Assembly: GCA_007713455.1 (NCBI GenBank)
Contig: VMRT01000009.1
Coordinates: 372,001 to 436,000 of the forward strand
Length of the DNA: 64,000 bases
DNA from: Pseudomonas sp.
Lineage (GTDB): Bacteria; Pseudomonadota; Gammaproteobacteria; Pseudomonadales; Pseudomonadaceae
Reading direction: 5' to 3'
This document shows, piece by piece, positions 27,596-38,217 of the stretch. The stretch's first letter is position 1; each line of letters begins with the position of its first letter. A model generated the notes under the pieces. It saw only the letters and a list, made by a program, of their open reading frames with translations. It was not told where the DNA came from and did no database searches. A program made the position numbers and the translations under genes.

Positions 27596-27625
27596 CTGTA
27601 CAGATAATACATGCTGTACAGCATG
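27596..27625. promoter_or_regulatory. Twin CTGTACAG palindromes upstream of the TRAP transporter
   Basis: CTGTACAG occurs at 27596-27603 and again at 27614-27621, 18 bp apart centre to centre; the second is the core of a perfect 16-base palindrome, CATGCTGTACAGCATG (27610-27625). The spacing puts both on nearly the same face of the helix, as expected for a cooperative repressor or activator. The regulator is unknown. Confidence 0.5.
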
Positions 27626-27820
27626 CGTATATAAAAATATGGCACCGCTCGCGCAACCCTTCTGTCGTCATCCGGTCCTAGCATTGGGGCGCAACGCTTG
27701 CCCGGATCGACATGGCAGGTCCGCAGGCTGTTACCAACGCGGTCGCCTGCTAGACTCAAGTTCCGCGCAGACTCACAAGGGATGCCGGGAATCCGAAAAC
27801 AACCAAAAAGGAGTGCATCC

Positions 27821-28786
27821 ATGAAAGGCAAATCCTTGGCATGGATCTTTACCGCTGCTCTGGCGGGAACCGGCCTGAGCGCAGTGGCACAGGCGCAAGA
27901 GAAGTTCGTCACCATCGGCACGGGCGGCCAGACCGGCGTTTATTACGTTGCCGGTCAATCGATCTGCCGCTTCGTCAACCGCAACGCGGAAAACATCAAG
28001 TGCAACGCGCCGGCGAGCGGCGGCGGCGTGGCCAACGTCAACGGCCTGCGCAGTGGCGAGTTCAACTTCGGCATCATGCAGTCGGACCATCAGTACAAGG
28101 CGATGGAAGGCGTGGCGCCGTTCGAGAAAGAAGGCAAGATGGACGACATCCGTGCCGTCTTCTCGCTGCAGAGCGAAGTCTTCACCGTGCTGGCGCGTCG
28201 CGACGCCAACATCAAGGGCCTGGATGATCTGAAAGGCAAGCGCGTCAACATCGGCAACCCCGGTTCTGGCCAGCGCGACACCCTCGAAGAAATCATGAAG
28301 GAAAAGGGCTGGGACAAGTCGGCCTTCTCCCTCGCCGCCGAACTGAAGCCGGCCGAACAGGCCAGCGCCCTGGGCGACAACAACATCGACGCCATGACCT
28401 ACTTCGTCGGTCATCCGAATGGCGCCATCCAGGAAGCCACCACCACCGTCGATGCAGTTCTGGTGCCGATCACCGGCCCGGAAATCGACAAGCTGCTGGC
28501 TGCCAAGAGCTACTACACCAAGGCTGAGATCCCTGGCGGCCTGTACAAGGGCAACGACCAGCCGACGCAGTCCATCGGTGGCAAGGCCGTGCTGTCCACT
28601 ACTGCCAAGGTCGATGCGGAAGTGGTCTACCAGCTGGTGAAGTCGGTGTTCGAGAACATCGAGCGCTTCCAGCGTCTGCATCCGGCATTCAAGGATCTCA
28701 AGCCGGAAGAGATGATCGAAGTTGGCCTGAGCGCGCCGCTGCATGAAGGCGCCGAGCGTTACTACAAGGAACGCGGCTGGCTGTAA
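27821..28786 (+). CDS. TAXI-family TRAP transporter solute-binding protein
   Basis: This 321-residue periplasmic receptor feeds the TRAP permease that follows. A signal peptide ends near AQAQE (about residue 22-24); then comes the TAXI signature VTIGTGGQTGVYYVAGQSIC, and later GKRVNIGNPGSGQRDTLEEI. AAGGAG before ATG 27821 fixes the start; 41 upstream residues of the longer frame were rejected. TAXI proteins bind dicarboxylates or amino acids such as glutamate, but no ligand can be read from the sequence. A hairpin with an A/T flank (28839-28869) follows before the permease gene, so the receptor is probably made in excess. Confidence 0.93.
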   Translation: MKGKSLAWIFTAALAGTGLSAVAQAQEKFVTIGTGGQTGVYYVAGQSICRFVNRNAENIKCNAPASGGGVANVNGLRSGEFNFGIMQSDHQYKAMEGVAPFEKEGKMDDIRAVFSLQSEVFTVLARRDANIKGLDDLKGKRVNIGNPGSGQRDTLEEIMKEKGWDKSAFSLAAELKPAEQASALGDNNIDAMTYFVGHPNGAIQEATTTVDAVLVPITGPEIDKLLAAKSYYTKAEIPGGLYKGNDQPTQSIGGKAVLSTTAKVDAEVVYQLVKSVFENIERFQRLHPAFKDLKPEEMIEVGLSAPLHEGAERYYKERGWL

Positions 28787-28838
28787 GGCTCAGCGGGGCC
28801 GCGTCGCGGATGCGGCCCTGACGTCGATGCCTTAGCCG

Positions 28839-28869
28839 AAAACCCGTGCGCCCCATGGCCACGGGTTTT
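28839..28869 (+). terminator. Partial terminator or attenuator between TRAP receptor and permease
   Basis: A 10-bp stem AAAACCCGTG/CACGGGTTTT with an 11-base loop lies 53 bp after the receptor stop and ends in four U. It probably lowers expression of the permease relative to the receptor. Confidence 0.65.
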
Positions 28870-28905
28870 CGCGGTTCCGTTACCTGAAAAAACAGGCCTC
28901 AATTC

Positions 28906-31458
<2,553 letters not shown>

Positions 31459-31474
31459 CTGCAGTCGCTGCAAA

Positions 31475-31516
31475 GAAACCCCCCGGCCACAGGAATGTGG
31501 CCGGGGTTTCTTTTTT
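31475..31516 (+). terminator. Strong intrinsic terminator after the TRAP permease
   Basis: GAAACCCC-CC-GGCCAC pairs with GTGGCCGGGGTTTC across a 6-base loop and is followed by six U. It also has an A-rich 5' flank and may act in both directions against the convergent gene at 31571. Confidence 0.92.
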
Positions 31517-31570
31517 GATCGCAATAAACGCCAGCCAGGACTCGGCACCGGGCAGGTGCGCGGCTTCGGC

Positions 31571-32800
31571 TCAGCCGAAGAACCAGTAGCACACGGCAAT
31601 CGCGGCGATGATGCCGGCCAGATCCGCCACTATCGCGCAACCCACCGCATGGCGCGCGCGCTGGATGCCTACGGCGCCAAAGTATACCGCCAGCACATAG
31701 AAGGTCGTCTCGGTACTGCCCTGTACCGTAGCCGCCACCAGTGCCGGGAAGCTGTCCACGCCCTGACTCTGCATGGTCTCGATCAGCATCGCTCGCGCCG
31801 CACTGCCGGAAAACGGTTTGACCAGCGCAGTCGGCAGGGCATCGACGAAGCGCGTGTCCCAGCCCAGCGCCTCCACCATCCAGCGAATGCCTTCCAGACC
31901 GAAATCCAGCGCGCCGGAGGCGCGCAGAGCGCCGATCGCGCAGAGCATGGCGATCAGGTAGGGCAGCAAGCTCTTGGCGACATCGAAGCCCTCCTGCGCC
32001 CCCTCGACGAACGCCTCGTACACCGGCACCTTGCGCAGCGCACCGACGGCCAGAAAGGCGATGATCAGACCGAACAGGGTCAGATTGCCCAGCAACGACG
32101 ACAACGACGCCAGTGCCGTTGCCGACAGCCCCGCCAGCAGCGCCATGAAGCCACCGAGCAGCAGTGCACCGGGAACGAAGTATGCCAGCACCACCGGATC
32201 CCACAGGCGCAGCCGCTGCACCAGTGCCACCGCAAGCAGGCCGGCCAGCGAAGATGCACTGGTCGCCAGGAGGATCGGCAGAAAGACCAGGGTCGGGTCT
32301 TCCGCGCCCTGCTGTACGCGGTACATGAAGATCGACACCGGCAATAGCGTCAGCGACGAGGTGTTGAGCACCAGAAACAGGATCTGCGCATTGCTGGCCA
32401 CGGTCGGCAGCGGATTGAGCTCCTGCAGCGCGCGCATCGCCTTGAGGCCGATTGGCGTCGCGGCGTTGTCCAGTCCCAGGCCGTTGGCGGCGAAGTTCAG
32501 GGTGATCAGCCCCAGCGCCGGATGGCCTGCCGGCACTTCGGGCATCAGGCGGCGGAACAATGGCCCGAGCAGACGCGCCAGGAGTTCGATAAGCCCGGCC
32601 TTTTCCGCGATGCGCAGAAACCCCAGCCACAGCGTCAAGGTGCCGAACAGCACGATCATCACTTCTACGGCCAGCTTGGCCATGGCGAACAGGCTTTCCA
32701 CCAGCGCGGCGAACACTGCAGGGTCGCCACCGATCAGCCAGCGCCCGAGGGCGGCAACCGCGGCGATCAGAAAAAAGCCCAGCCAGAGGCCGTTGAGCAT
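31571..32800 (-). CDS. Nucleoside-recognition domain membrane protein (SpmA-SpmB fusion type)
   Basis: This 409-residue polytopic inner-membrane protein resembles a fusion of spore maturation proteins SpmA and SpmB, each carrying a 'nucleoside recognition' (Gate) domain; non-sporulating Pseudomonas also keep it, with unknown function. The first half has LNFAANGLGLDNAATPIGLKAM, the SpmA-like signature, and the second half ends in NTF-like repeats such as KPFSGSAARAMLIETMQSQG. GGGAGAACGAC upstream of 32800 fixes the start, dropping 17 residues. It is alone, convergent with the TRAP operon. Confidence 0.85.
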   Translation of the reverse strand: MLNGLWLGFFLIAAVAALGRWLIGGDPAVFAALVESLFAMAKLAVEVMIVLFGTLTLWLGFLRIAEKAGLIELLARLLGPLFRRLMPEVPAGHPALGLITLNFAANGLGLDNAATPIGLKAMRALQELNPLPTVASNAQILFLVLNTSSLTLLPVSIFMYRVQQGAEDPTLVFLPILLATSASSLAGLLAVALVQRLRLWDPVVLAYFVPGALLLGGFMALLAGLSATALASLSSLLGNLTLFGLIIAFLAVGALRKVPVYEAFVEGAQEGFDVAKSLLPYLIAMLCAIGALRASGALDFGLEGIRWMVEALGWDTRFVDALPTALVKPFSGSAARAMLIETMQSQGVDSFPALVAATVQGSTETTFYVLAVYFGAVGIQRARHAVGCAIVADLAGIIAAIAVCYWFFG

Positions 32801-33224
32801 GTCGTTCTCCCGTCGAAAGCTGGACGCGATGATAGCGGTGCGCGCGCGCACGGGTCATCCGCAGATCAGTAGACGGCAAGAGGAAAACGATGAGGTAGAG
32901 GGACTGCGAGATGAGTGGAGAGACTGCGAAAGACGATGAAGCAGATCGGACATTTGTTGCTGCATGCCGGGCGCGATTGCGCCCCCGGCCGCAGCTTCAC
33001 AGAACCCGGTCCGATTAGGAGGTACTCCCTGTACCTCTAGGTCGCTCCGCGATGCAGAACAACCCGACCCCCTGGTTCCCCCCGCTGAGGGGTGAAGCGC
33101 GCGGAGCGGTTAGGCCCGCGCGCTCTGGATCACCTTCGAAAGCCGAACATGACCCGGCGAAATTGGCTTCCTATGCCACTGAAACTCCTCAATCAGCCGC
33201 CCTTGCGGGCGGCCATCGATTGCA
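32801..33224. other. 424-bp non-coding region with several inverted repeats
   Basis: I see no convincing gene. Visible structures are GGGCGC/GCGCCC (32969-32984), AGGTAC/GTACCT (around 33020-33038), a 9-bp perfect stem AGCGCGCGG/CCGCGCGCT (33096-33104 with 33116-33124), and GCCGCCC/GGGCGGC (about 33197-33214), which probably ends the small gene at 33225. A GA-rich stretch at 32881-32940 has a direct repeat GACTGCGA. A small RNA is possible but unproven. Confidence 0.45.
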
Positions 33225-33395
33225 TCACACGCGTGGTCCGCGGCCGCGGCCAAAGATCAGCGACGCTACGAACAGAACCAGGAAAACCACGAACAGGATC
33301 TTGGCGATACCCGTTGCAGTGCCGGCGATACCACCGAAGCCCAGTACCGCAGCGATGATGGCGATGATCAGGAAGGTAATGGCCCAACTCAGCAT
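33225..33395 (-). CDS. DUF1328 (YtjA) small membrane protein
   Basis: This 56-residue inner-membrane protein begins [20 protein letters not shown] and ends [12 protein letters not shown], which is the DUF1328/YtjA family: two hydrophobic helices with a glycine-rich turn ([15 protein letters not shown]). Its function is unknown; relatives are often stress-induced. GAGGAG 8 bases before ATG 33395 is a strong ribosome site. An overlapping 64-residue frame at 33193-33387 is an out-of-frame shadow. A GC-rich hairpin lies just after the stop. It heads a group of three small minus-strand genes next to algB. Confidence 0.92.
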   Translation of the reverse strand: MLSWAITFLIIAIIAAVLGFGGIAGTATGIAKILFVVFLVLFVASLIFGRGRGPRV

Positions 33396-33504
33396 GGTGT
33401 GACTCCTCTTGTTTCAGGAACGGTTCTCAGCGGATCGGTCAGTCCGATCGGCATCGAGTGTGTAAAGCATCCTTGCTGATTCGCTTGCACGTCCCCTTCG
33501 TTGC

Positions 33505-33741
33505 TCAGAATACCCAGCGCTGGTCAGAGGGCGCCTGGCGATAGTCGATGGTCTGCGGCTCTTGGCCGGTCCGCATGAGCTCAATAGGTTGAGCGTCATA
33601 CATGCCGATTCGTTCCGCTGAATTCTGTTGCGCCTGGCTGAGCGGTTGCGACAGCGGGCGCTCGGCACCCATGATCAGCATGACTACCGCAGCAGAGAGG
33701 AACCCCTTGCTGGCCAATGAATAGCGGGCTTGGCGATTCAT
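33505..33741 (-). CDS. Small exported or membrane-anchored hypothetical protein
   Basis: This 78-residue protein has a basic start (MNRQARYSLASKG), a hydrophobic segment (FLSAAVVMLIMGA, about 14-26) and a polar tail rich in Q and P (SQPLSQAQQNSAERIGMYDA). It is probably secreted or anchored in the inner membrane; I do not recognise a family. AAGGAG upstream of ATG 33741 is a good ribosome site. A near-consensus sigma-54 promoter (33790-33805) lies about 50 bp upstream, and an AT-rich block with a -35/-10-like pair lies beyond it. Confidence 0.7.
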   Translation of the reverse strand: MNRQARYSLASKGFLSAAVVMLIMGAERPLSQPLSQAQQNSAERIGMYDAQPIELMRTGQEPQTIDYRQAPSDQRWVF

Positions 33742-33789
33742 CCTCAACTCCTTCTAAGCGTGGCGACGTCGTTTCGTTGAAGGGGATAT

Positions 33790-33805
33790 TGCAGGCGCCG
33801 TGCCA
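33790..33805 (-). promoter_or_regulatory. Sigma-54 promoter match for the small exported protein
   Basis: The minus strand reads TGGCACGGCGCCTGCA, matching TGGCACGN4TTGCA at 11 of 12 defined positions with the invariant GG-N10-GC spacing. The predicted transcript would start near 33779, about 38 bases before ATG 33741. Confidence 0.65.
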
Positions 33806-33814
33806 GCCCGCATT

Positions 33815-33829
33815 ACAATTTAAAATTGT
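33815..33829. promoter_or_regulatory. AT-rich palindrome upstream of the sigma-54 site
   Basis: ACAATTTAAAATTGT is a 15-base palindrome in an AT-rich patch (33811-33860) within a GC-rich genome. Read on the minus strand it also overlaps a possible sigma-70 pair (TTGATT, 16 bp, TGTAAT). It may be a regulator or IHF-type site. Confidence 0.35.
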
Positions 33830-33920
33830 TATAAATCAATTAGTTAGAGATTATGCCCAGCGTCCTGGCAACTCAATTTGCATGAGCGCCCCAGCAATGC
33901 CGGGCGTTTTGCACGAACGC

Positions 33921-34352
33921 TCAATGCCTAGCTTCCTTGAGGTGGCGTATGCGCTCATGACAGGCACGCAGCTTCGGCAGCTCGATGGCGAGCAGCGCTT
34001 TGATATCCGGCTCGGCGTCTCCTACAGCACCCTCGAAGGCATGCAGAATGTTCGCTTCCGTCTGCTCCAGCTGGTCGACATAGGCGGTGTCGTGGTCGCC
34101 GATGCGTGATCGAGCGTCGGCATAGAGCTCGCGCATCCGGCCGGTCAGCGTCCCGCCCTGCGACGGGTGCTCATGGTTGGCTGCAACCTTCACGCTAAGG
34201 GCCTGGATGATCTGCGTCTTGGCCTGCGCCAGATCGCGAAACAGGTGCTGCAGCTCGACGTCCTTTACTTCGTCGGCGGCATGCTGGTAGAAACGCTGCC
34301 CGTCGCGGGTGATCTCAATGAGCTCATTGAGCTGATTCATGGACTGATTCAT
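33921..34352 (-). CDS. PA2169-type four-helix-bundle protein (DUF2383)
   Basis: This 143-residue soluble, all-helical protein begins MNQSMNQLNELIEITRDGQR; the pattern of E and H residues (DGQRFYQHAADEV, ELQHLFRDLA, ACHERIRHLKE) fits the ferritin-like DUF2383/PA2169 family, whose role is unknown and which in P. aeruginosa is linked to anaerobic or stress regulation. GGAGGTGTC before ATG 34352 fixes the start. A sigma-54-like promoter (34426-34441) lies about 75 bp upstream on the same strand. It is divergent from algB. Confidence 0.85.
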   Translation of the reverse strand: MNQSMNQLNELIEITRDGQRFYQHAADEVKDVELQHLFRDLAQAKTQIIQALSVKVAANHEHPSQGGTLTGRMRELYADARSRIGDHDTAYVDQLEQTEANILHAFEGAVGDAEPDIKALLAIELPKLRACHERIRHLKEARH

Positions 34353-34659
34353 GACACCTCCTGCATGGTTGCAACAGATTCGCCACACGCCCGCTCGGCG
34401 AGAAGTGACGCCCTGTGTTCAGGGTCGCAAGCCCCATGCCAGGCCGGCGCAAGCGCCAGCGGTAACCAAATCAGCCACTTGGGCGATGCCATTGCAGGCG
34501 TCGGAGTGCAGCATGCAGGAAAGCCGTGCTGATACCGTGCAACTTGCAAGACTTTTCATAGACTAAGGTCTCGCCAGCAACGCAACGGCGCCGCCCGGCG
34601 CTCGACACACATAATCCGAGCAATTCAGCGACCGATACGCCTTTTGATGGGGAGCATCC
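34353..34659. other. 307-bp divergent region between DUF2383 gene and algB
   Basis: The region holds a sigma-54-like promoter for the leftward gene (34426-34441) and must hold the algB promoter; a TTGCAA with weak -10 candidates lies at about 34540-34570. No gene is supported. The ribosome site GGGGAGCATCC precedes ATG 34660 of algB. Confidence 0.5.
34426..34441 (-). promoter_or_regulatory. Sigma-54 promoter match for the DUF2383 gene
   Basis: The minus strand reads TGGCATGGGGCTTGCG, with GG-N10-GC spacing and the TTGC -12 element intact. The start point would be near 34415, about 63 bases before ATG 34352. Confidence 0.55.
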
Positions 34660-36006
34660 ATGGACCAAACGACGGACAACGGCGGGCGCATCCTCCTGGT
34701 GGATGACGAAGCGGCGATCCTGCGTACCTTTCGTTACTGCCTGGAGGACCGCGGCTACACGGTCATGACTGCAGCCAGTGCGGCGCAGGCCGAGGCCATT
34801 CTGCAGCGTCAGGTATTCGACCTGTGCTTCCTCGACCTGAGACTCGGCGAAGACAATGGCCTGGACGTGCTGCAGCAGATGCGCCTGCTCGCGCCCTGGA
34901 TGCGCGTGGTGATCGTCACCGCCCATTCGGCCGTGGACACTGCCGTGGACGCCATGCAGGCCGGCGCAGCGGACTACCTGCTCAAGCCATGCAGCCCGGA
35001 ACAGCTTCGCCTGTCCGCCGCCAAGCAGCTGGAAGTCCGCCAGATGGCGGCCCGACTGGAAGCGCTGGAAGGCGAGATGAAGCAACGCAGCGACGCCCTC
35101 GGCTCGCACAGCCCGGCGATGATGGCCGTGCTGGAAACCGCGCGGCAGGTGGCGGACACCGACGCCAATATTCTCATCCTTGGCGAATCGGGTACCGGCA
35201 AGGGCGAACTGGCGCGTGCCATCCACACCTGGAGCCGGCGCTCGAAGAAGGCCTTCGTCACCATCAACTGCCCGTCGCTGTCCGCCGACCTGATGGAGAG
35301 CGAGCTGTTCGGACACAACCGCGGCGCCTTCACCGGCGCGACGGAGAGCACGCTGGGCCGCGTCAATCAGGCCGACGGCGGCACGCTGTTCCTCGACGAG
35401 ATCGGTGACTTCCCGCTGGCGCTGCAACCCAAGCTGCTGCGCTTCATCCAGGACAAGGAGTACGAGCGGGTCGGCGACCCGGTCACCCGCCGCGCCGATG
35501 TGCGCATCCTCGCGGCGACCAACCTGAACCTCGAAGAAATGGTGCGCGAGGGCAAGTTCCGCGAGGACCTGCTGTATCGCCTCAATGTCATCACCCTCAA
35601 CCTGCCGCCCATGCGCGAGCGTCCCGAGGACGTGCTGACCCTGGCCGAACGCTTCCTTGCCTCGTTCGTGAAGAACTATGGCCGCCCTGCGCGCGGTTTC
35701 AGCGATGCAGCGGTTGCCGCACTGAAGACCTACCGCTGGCCGGGCAACGTGCGTGAACTGCGCAACGTGGTGGAACGGGCGAGCATCATTTGCCCGCAGC
35801 AGATGATCGAGGTCAGCCACCTCGGGCTGGGCGAACAGGTAGGCAGCAACGCGCCACGCATCGGTGAGCCGCTCAGCCTGGAGGCGCTGGAGAAAGCGCA
35901 TATCGCCGGCGTGTTGAGCACCAGCGATACTCTCGATCAGGCCGCGCGCATCCTGGGTATCGACGCCTCGACCCTCTACCGAAAACGCAAGCAGTACGGC
36001 CTATGA
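34660..36006 (+). CDS. algB: Response regulator AlgB (NtrC family)
   Basis: AlgB is the NtrC-type regulator paired with KinB; in P. aeruginosa it activates alginate synthesis and affects virulence and quorum-linked genes. The 448-residue product has a receiver domain with D59 (CFLDLRL), an AAA+ domain with Walker A GESGTGKG (175-182), the sigma-54 contact loop GAFTGA (222-227), Walker B GTLFLDEIGD (241-250), and a C-terminal Fis-type helix-turn-helix ending LYRKRKQYGL. It overlaps kinB by 4 bases. The GAFTGA loop and nearby sigma-54 sites are suggestive, but P. aeruginosa AlgB is known to act also without sigma-54. Confidence 0.96.
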   Translation: MDQTTDNGGRILLVDDEAAILRTFRYCLEDRGYTVMTAASAAQAEAILQRQVFDLCFLDLRLGEDNGLDVLQQMRLLAPWMRVVIVTAHSAVDTAVDAMQAGAADYLLKPCSPEQLRLSAAKQLEVRQMAARLEALEGEMKQRSDALGSHSPAMMAVLETARQVADTDANILILGESGTGKGELARAIHTWSRRSKKAFVTINCPSLSADLMESELFGHNRGAFTGATESTLGRVNQADGGTLFLDEIGDFPLALQPKLLRFIQDKEYERVGDPVTRRADVRILAATNLNLEEMVREGKFREDLLYRLNVITLNLPPMRERPEDVLTLAERFLASFVKNYGRPARGFSDAAVAALKTYRWPGNVRELRNVVERASIICPQQMIEVSHLGLGEQVGSNAPRIGEPLSLEALEKAHIAGVLSTSDTLDQAARILGIDASTLYRKRKQYGL

Positions 36007-37790
36007 AACTCCAGATGAAGCTGCGGACCCGCCTGTTTCTCGGCTTCTCCGCGCTGATGACGGTTGCGCTGCTGGGCCTGCTGCTGGCGCTGGTCAGCGT
36101 CATGCAGATGGCCAAGAGCCAGGAACAGCTGATCCGCAACAACTTCGCCATCATCGAGATCAACCAGCAGCTGCGGCAGACGCTGGGCAACCACCTGATC
36201 GTGATGCTCACCGACAGCGGTCGCAGTGAAGCGCTGGAACCGCTGAGCCAATCGTTTCAGCAGACGCTCGAACGCGGCATCGCCGAAGCCAGCGACGAGA
36301 CCGATCGGCAGGCATTCCAGGCCGTCGCCAGCGCCTACGCCAGCTTCCTGCAGCAGGTCGATTCCGCCCGCAACCAGAACCTGACGCTGCTGGAGGACAA
36401 TCCGCTCAGCCAGGCCTTCAATCAGGTGCGCAGCCTGATGACCGACATGCAGCGCACGGCGTACGACAAGATCCGCGATACCGAGCTGCGCAGCCGTGAC
36501 CGGGCGTCGCTGCTCGCCGGGCTGCTGGGCCTGACGGCGATCGCGGTACTGCTGATCGGCTTCATCACCGCACACAGCTTCGCCCGCCGCTTCGGCGAAC
36601 CGATCGAACGGCTGTCCGCCGCCGCCGACCAGATCGGCCGCGGCGACTTCAACATTTCCCTGCCGACGCCGCACATCGCGGAGCTGTCCTCGCTGAGCCG
36701 CCGCTTCGGCCTGATGGCTCAGGCGTTGCACGAGTTCAAGCAGACCAATGTGGAGGCGCTGGTCAACGGCCAGCAGCGTCTGCAGGCACTGCTCGATAGC
36801 ATCGACGACGGCCTGCTGATCGTCGACCGCGACGGACGCCTGGAGCACGCCAACCCGGTCGCGCAGCGGCAGCTGGCCTGGGAGAACGAGCACCTCGGCT
36901 CGACCCTCGGCGAAGCGCTCGGCTACCCGGACCTGGACAATGCCGCGCGGCAGGTGCTGGACGACAAACCACTGTCCGACCCACCCGAAGACCTGATCAT
37001 CGAGGCGGACGGCGAACGCCGCCTGCTGGCTTGGCGCATTAGCCCGGTGAGCCACCACGACGGCAGCATCAGCGGTGCGGTCATGGTGCTGCACGACGTC
37101 ACCGATCAGCGCACCTTCGAACGGGTGCGCAACGAGTTCGTGCTGCGGGCCTCCCATGAGCTGCGCACGCCGGTCACCGGCATGCAGATGGCCTTCAGCC
37201 TGCTGCGCGAACGCCTGCGCTACCCGGCCGGCAGCCGCGAGTCGGACCTGTTCGACACCGTACACGAGGAAATGCAGCGACTGGTCCGGCTGATCAATGA
37301 CCTGCTCAACTTCTCGCGCTATCAGAGTGGCCAGCAGAAGCTGGAGCTGGAGCAGTGCCACATCCCCGAGCTGCTCGAGGCCGCGCGTCAACGCTTCGAG
37401 GTCAACGCTGCCGAACAGGAGGTTCAGCTCAAGCTGGAGTTGCAGCAGCCGCTGCCGACGCTGATGCTCGACCGCCAGCAGATCGAGCGGGTGATGGACA
37501 ACCTGCTGAGCAATGCCCTGCGCCACACGCCCAAGGGCGGCGAGGTTCGGCTGCTGGCGCGGCACCACGGCGAGCGGATGATCCTCAGCGTCGAGGACAA
37601 CGGCGAAGGCATTCCCTACAGCCAGCAGGCGCGCATCTTCGAGCCGTTCGTGCAGATCGGTCGCCGCCGTGGCGGTGCCGGACTGGGCCTTGCCTTATGC
37701 AAGGAAATCGCTCAGTTGCATGGTGGGCGTATTGGCGTGCATTCACGGATCGGCCACGGCACCATCTTCTACGTTGCGCTGCCGATCTGA
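36003..37790 (+). CDS. kinB: Sensor histidine kinase KinB
   Basis: KinB is the inner-membrane sensor that controls AlgB phosphorylation. The 595-residue product has membrane helices at about 13-33 and 169-190 around a helical periplasmic sensor of about 135 residues, a HAMP domain (about 190-245), a PAS domain (about 255-370), the HisKA box LRASHELRTPVTGMQ with H385 as in the P. aeruginosa protein, and a catalytic domain (N-box DNLLSNALRHT, G1 EDNGEGIP, G2 GGAGLGLAL). Its ATG overlaps the algB stop by 4 bases. Confidence 0.96.
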   Translation: MKLQMKLRTRLFLGFSALMTVALLGLLLALVSVMQMAKSQEQLIRNNFAIIEINQQLRQTLGNHLIVMLTDSGRSEALEPLSQSFQQTLERGIAEASDETDRQAFQAVASAYASFLQQVDSARNQNLTLLEDNPLSQAFNQVRSLMTDMQRTAYDKIRDTELRSRDRASLLAGLLGLTAIAVLLIGFITAHSFARRFGEPIERLSAAADQIGRGDFNISLPTPHIAELSSLSRRFGLMAQALHEFKQTNVEALVNGQQRLQALLDSIDDGLLIVDRDGRLEHANPVAQRQLAWENEHLGSTLGEALGYPDLDNAARQVLDDKPLSDPPEDLIIEADGERRLLAWRISPVSHHDGSISGAVMVLHDVTDQRTFERVRNEFVLRASHELRTPVTGMQMAFSLLRERLRYPAGSRESDLFDTVHEEMQRLVRLINDLLNFSRYQSGQQKLELEQCHIPELLEAARQRFEVNAAEQEVQLKLELQQPLPTLMLDRQQIERVMDNLLSNALRHTPKGGEVRLLARHHGERMILSVEDNGEGIPYSQQARIFEPFVQIGRRRGGAGLGLALCKEIAQLHGGRIGVHSRIGHGTIFYVALPI

Positions 37791-37811
37791 CAGCGCCATC
37801 GAGGAGGCCAC

Positions 37812-38216
37812 ATGCCGAGCCTGAACCCCAGCCCCGAACAGCTCGCCGACTTCGCTGCGACGATGCCTTCGGGCGTGCCGATCCTGATGCTCAACCTGCT
37901 GCGCTATAACGACCAGGCGACCTATCCGTCAGGTAGTCAGCACAGTCCGTGCAGTGGTCGCGAGGCCTACGCCCGCTACAGCCGCGTGGCACTGGCCAAG
38001 GTGCAGGCCAGCGGTGGCGCGGTGGAAGTCAGGACCAAGGCCCATGCCGCGCTGATCGCCCCGACGGACGAGCAGTGGGACGACATACTGCTGGTCAGCT
38101 ATCCATCCAAGGAAGCCTTCCTGGCGATGATCGGCGACAGCGACTATCAGGCTGCAGCCGAGCACCGTAGCGCCGCGCTGGCCGACTCGAGACTGATCGG
38201 CACCACCCGCTACTGA
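37812..38216 (+). CDS. DUF1330 family protein
   Basis: This 134-residue cytosolic protein is a ferredoxin-fold, dimeric alpha/beta barrel type (DUF1330). Recognised segments are VPILMLNLLRYND near the start, GREAYARYSRVALAKVQ in the middle, and DDILLVSYPSKEAFLAMIGDSDYQAAAEHRSAAL near the end (given here as landmarks: W87 region, S99-Y120). Function is unknown. GAGGAGG upstream of ATG 37812 is a strong ribosome site. It follows kinB by 21 bp and may be in the same operon; its stop is 1 bp from the convergent ampDh2 stop. Confidence 0.82.
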   Translation: MPSLNPSPEQLADFAATMPSGVPILMLNLLRYNDQATYPSGSQHSPCSGREAYARYSRVALAKVQASGGAVEVRTKAHAALIAPTDEQWDDILLVSYPSKEAFLAMIGDSDYQAAAEHRSAALADSRLIGTTRY

Positions 38217-38217
38217 G

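Larger units (their letters stand above)
27211..27820. other. 610-bp intergenic region between divergent chemoreceptor and TRAP genes
   Basis: Beyond element B, this region holds an AT-rich stretch unlike the rest of the window (about 27590-27640), two CTGTACAG palindromes and a weak sigma-54-like match at 27640-27655 (plus strand, TGGCAC perfect, -12 part poor). Open frames here lack coding character or run into the transporter gene. It must contain the promoters of both flanking genes. Confidence 0.6.

Noticed and set aside
27565-27921. A 118-residue minus-strand frame overlapping the TRAP receptor start
   Set aside because: It overlaps the signal peptide of a certain gene and has no ribosome site or family resemblance.
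33193-33387. A 64-residue minus-strand frame over the DUF1328 gene
   Set aside because: Out of frame; the real 56-residue DUF1328 product is at 33225-33395.
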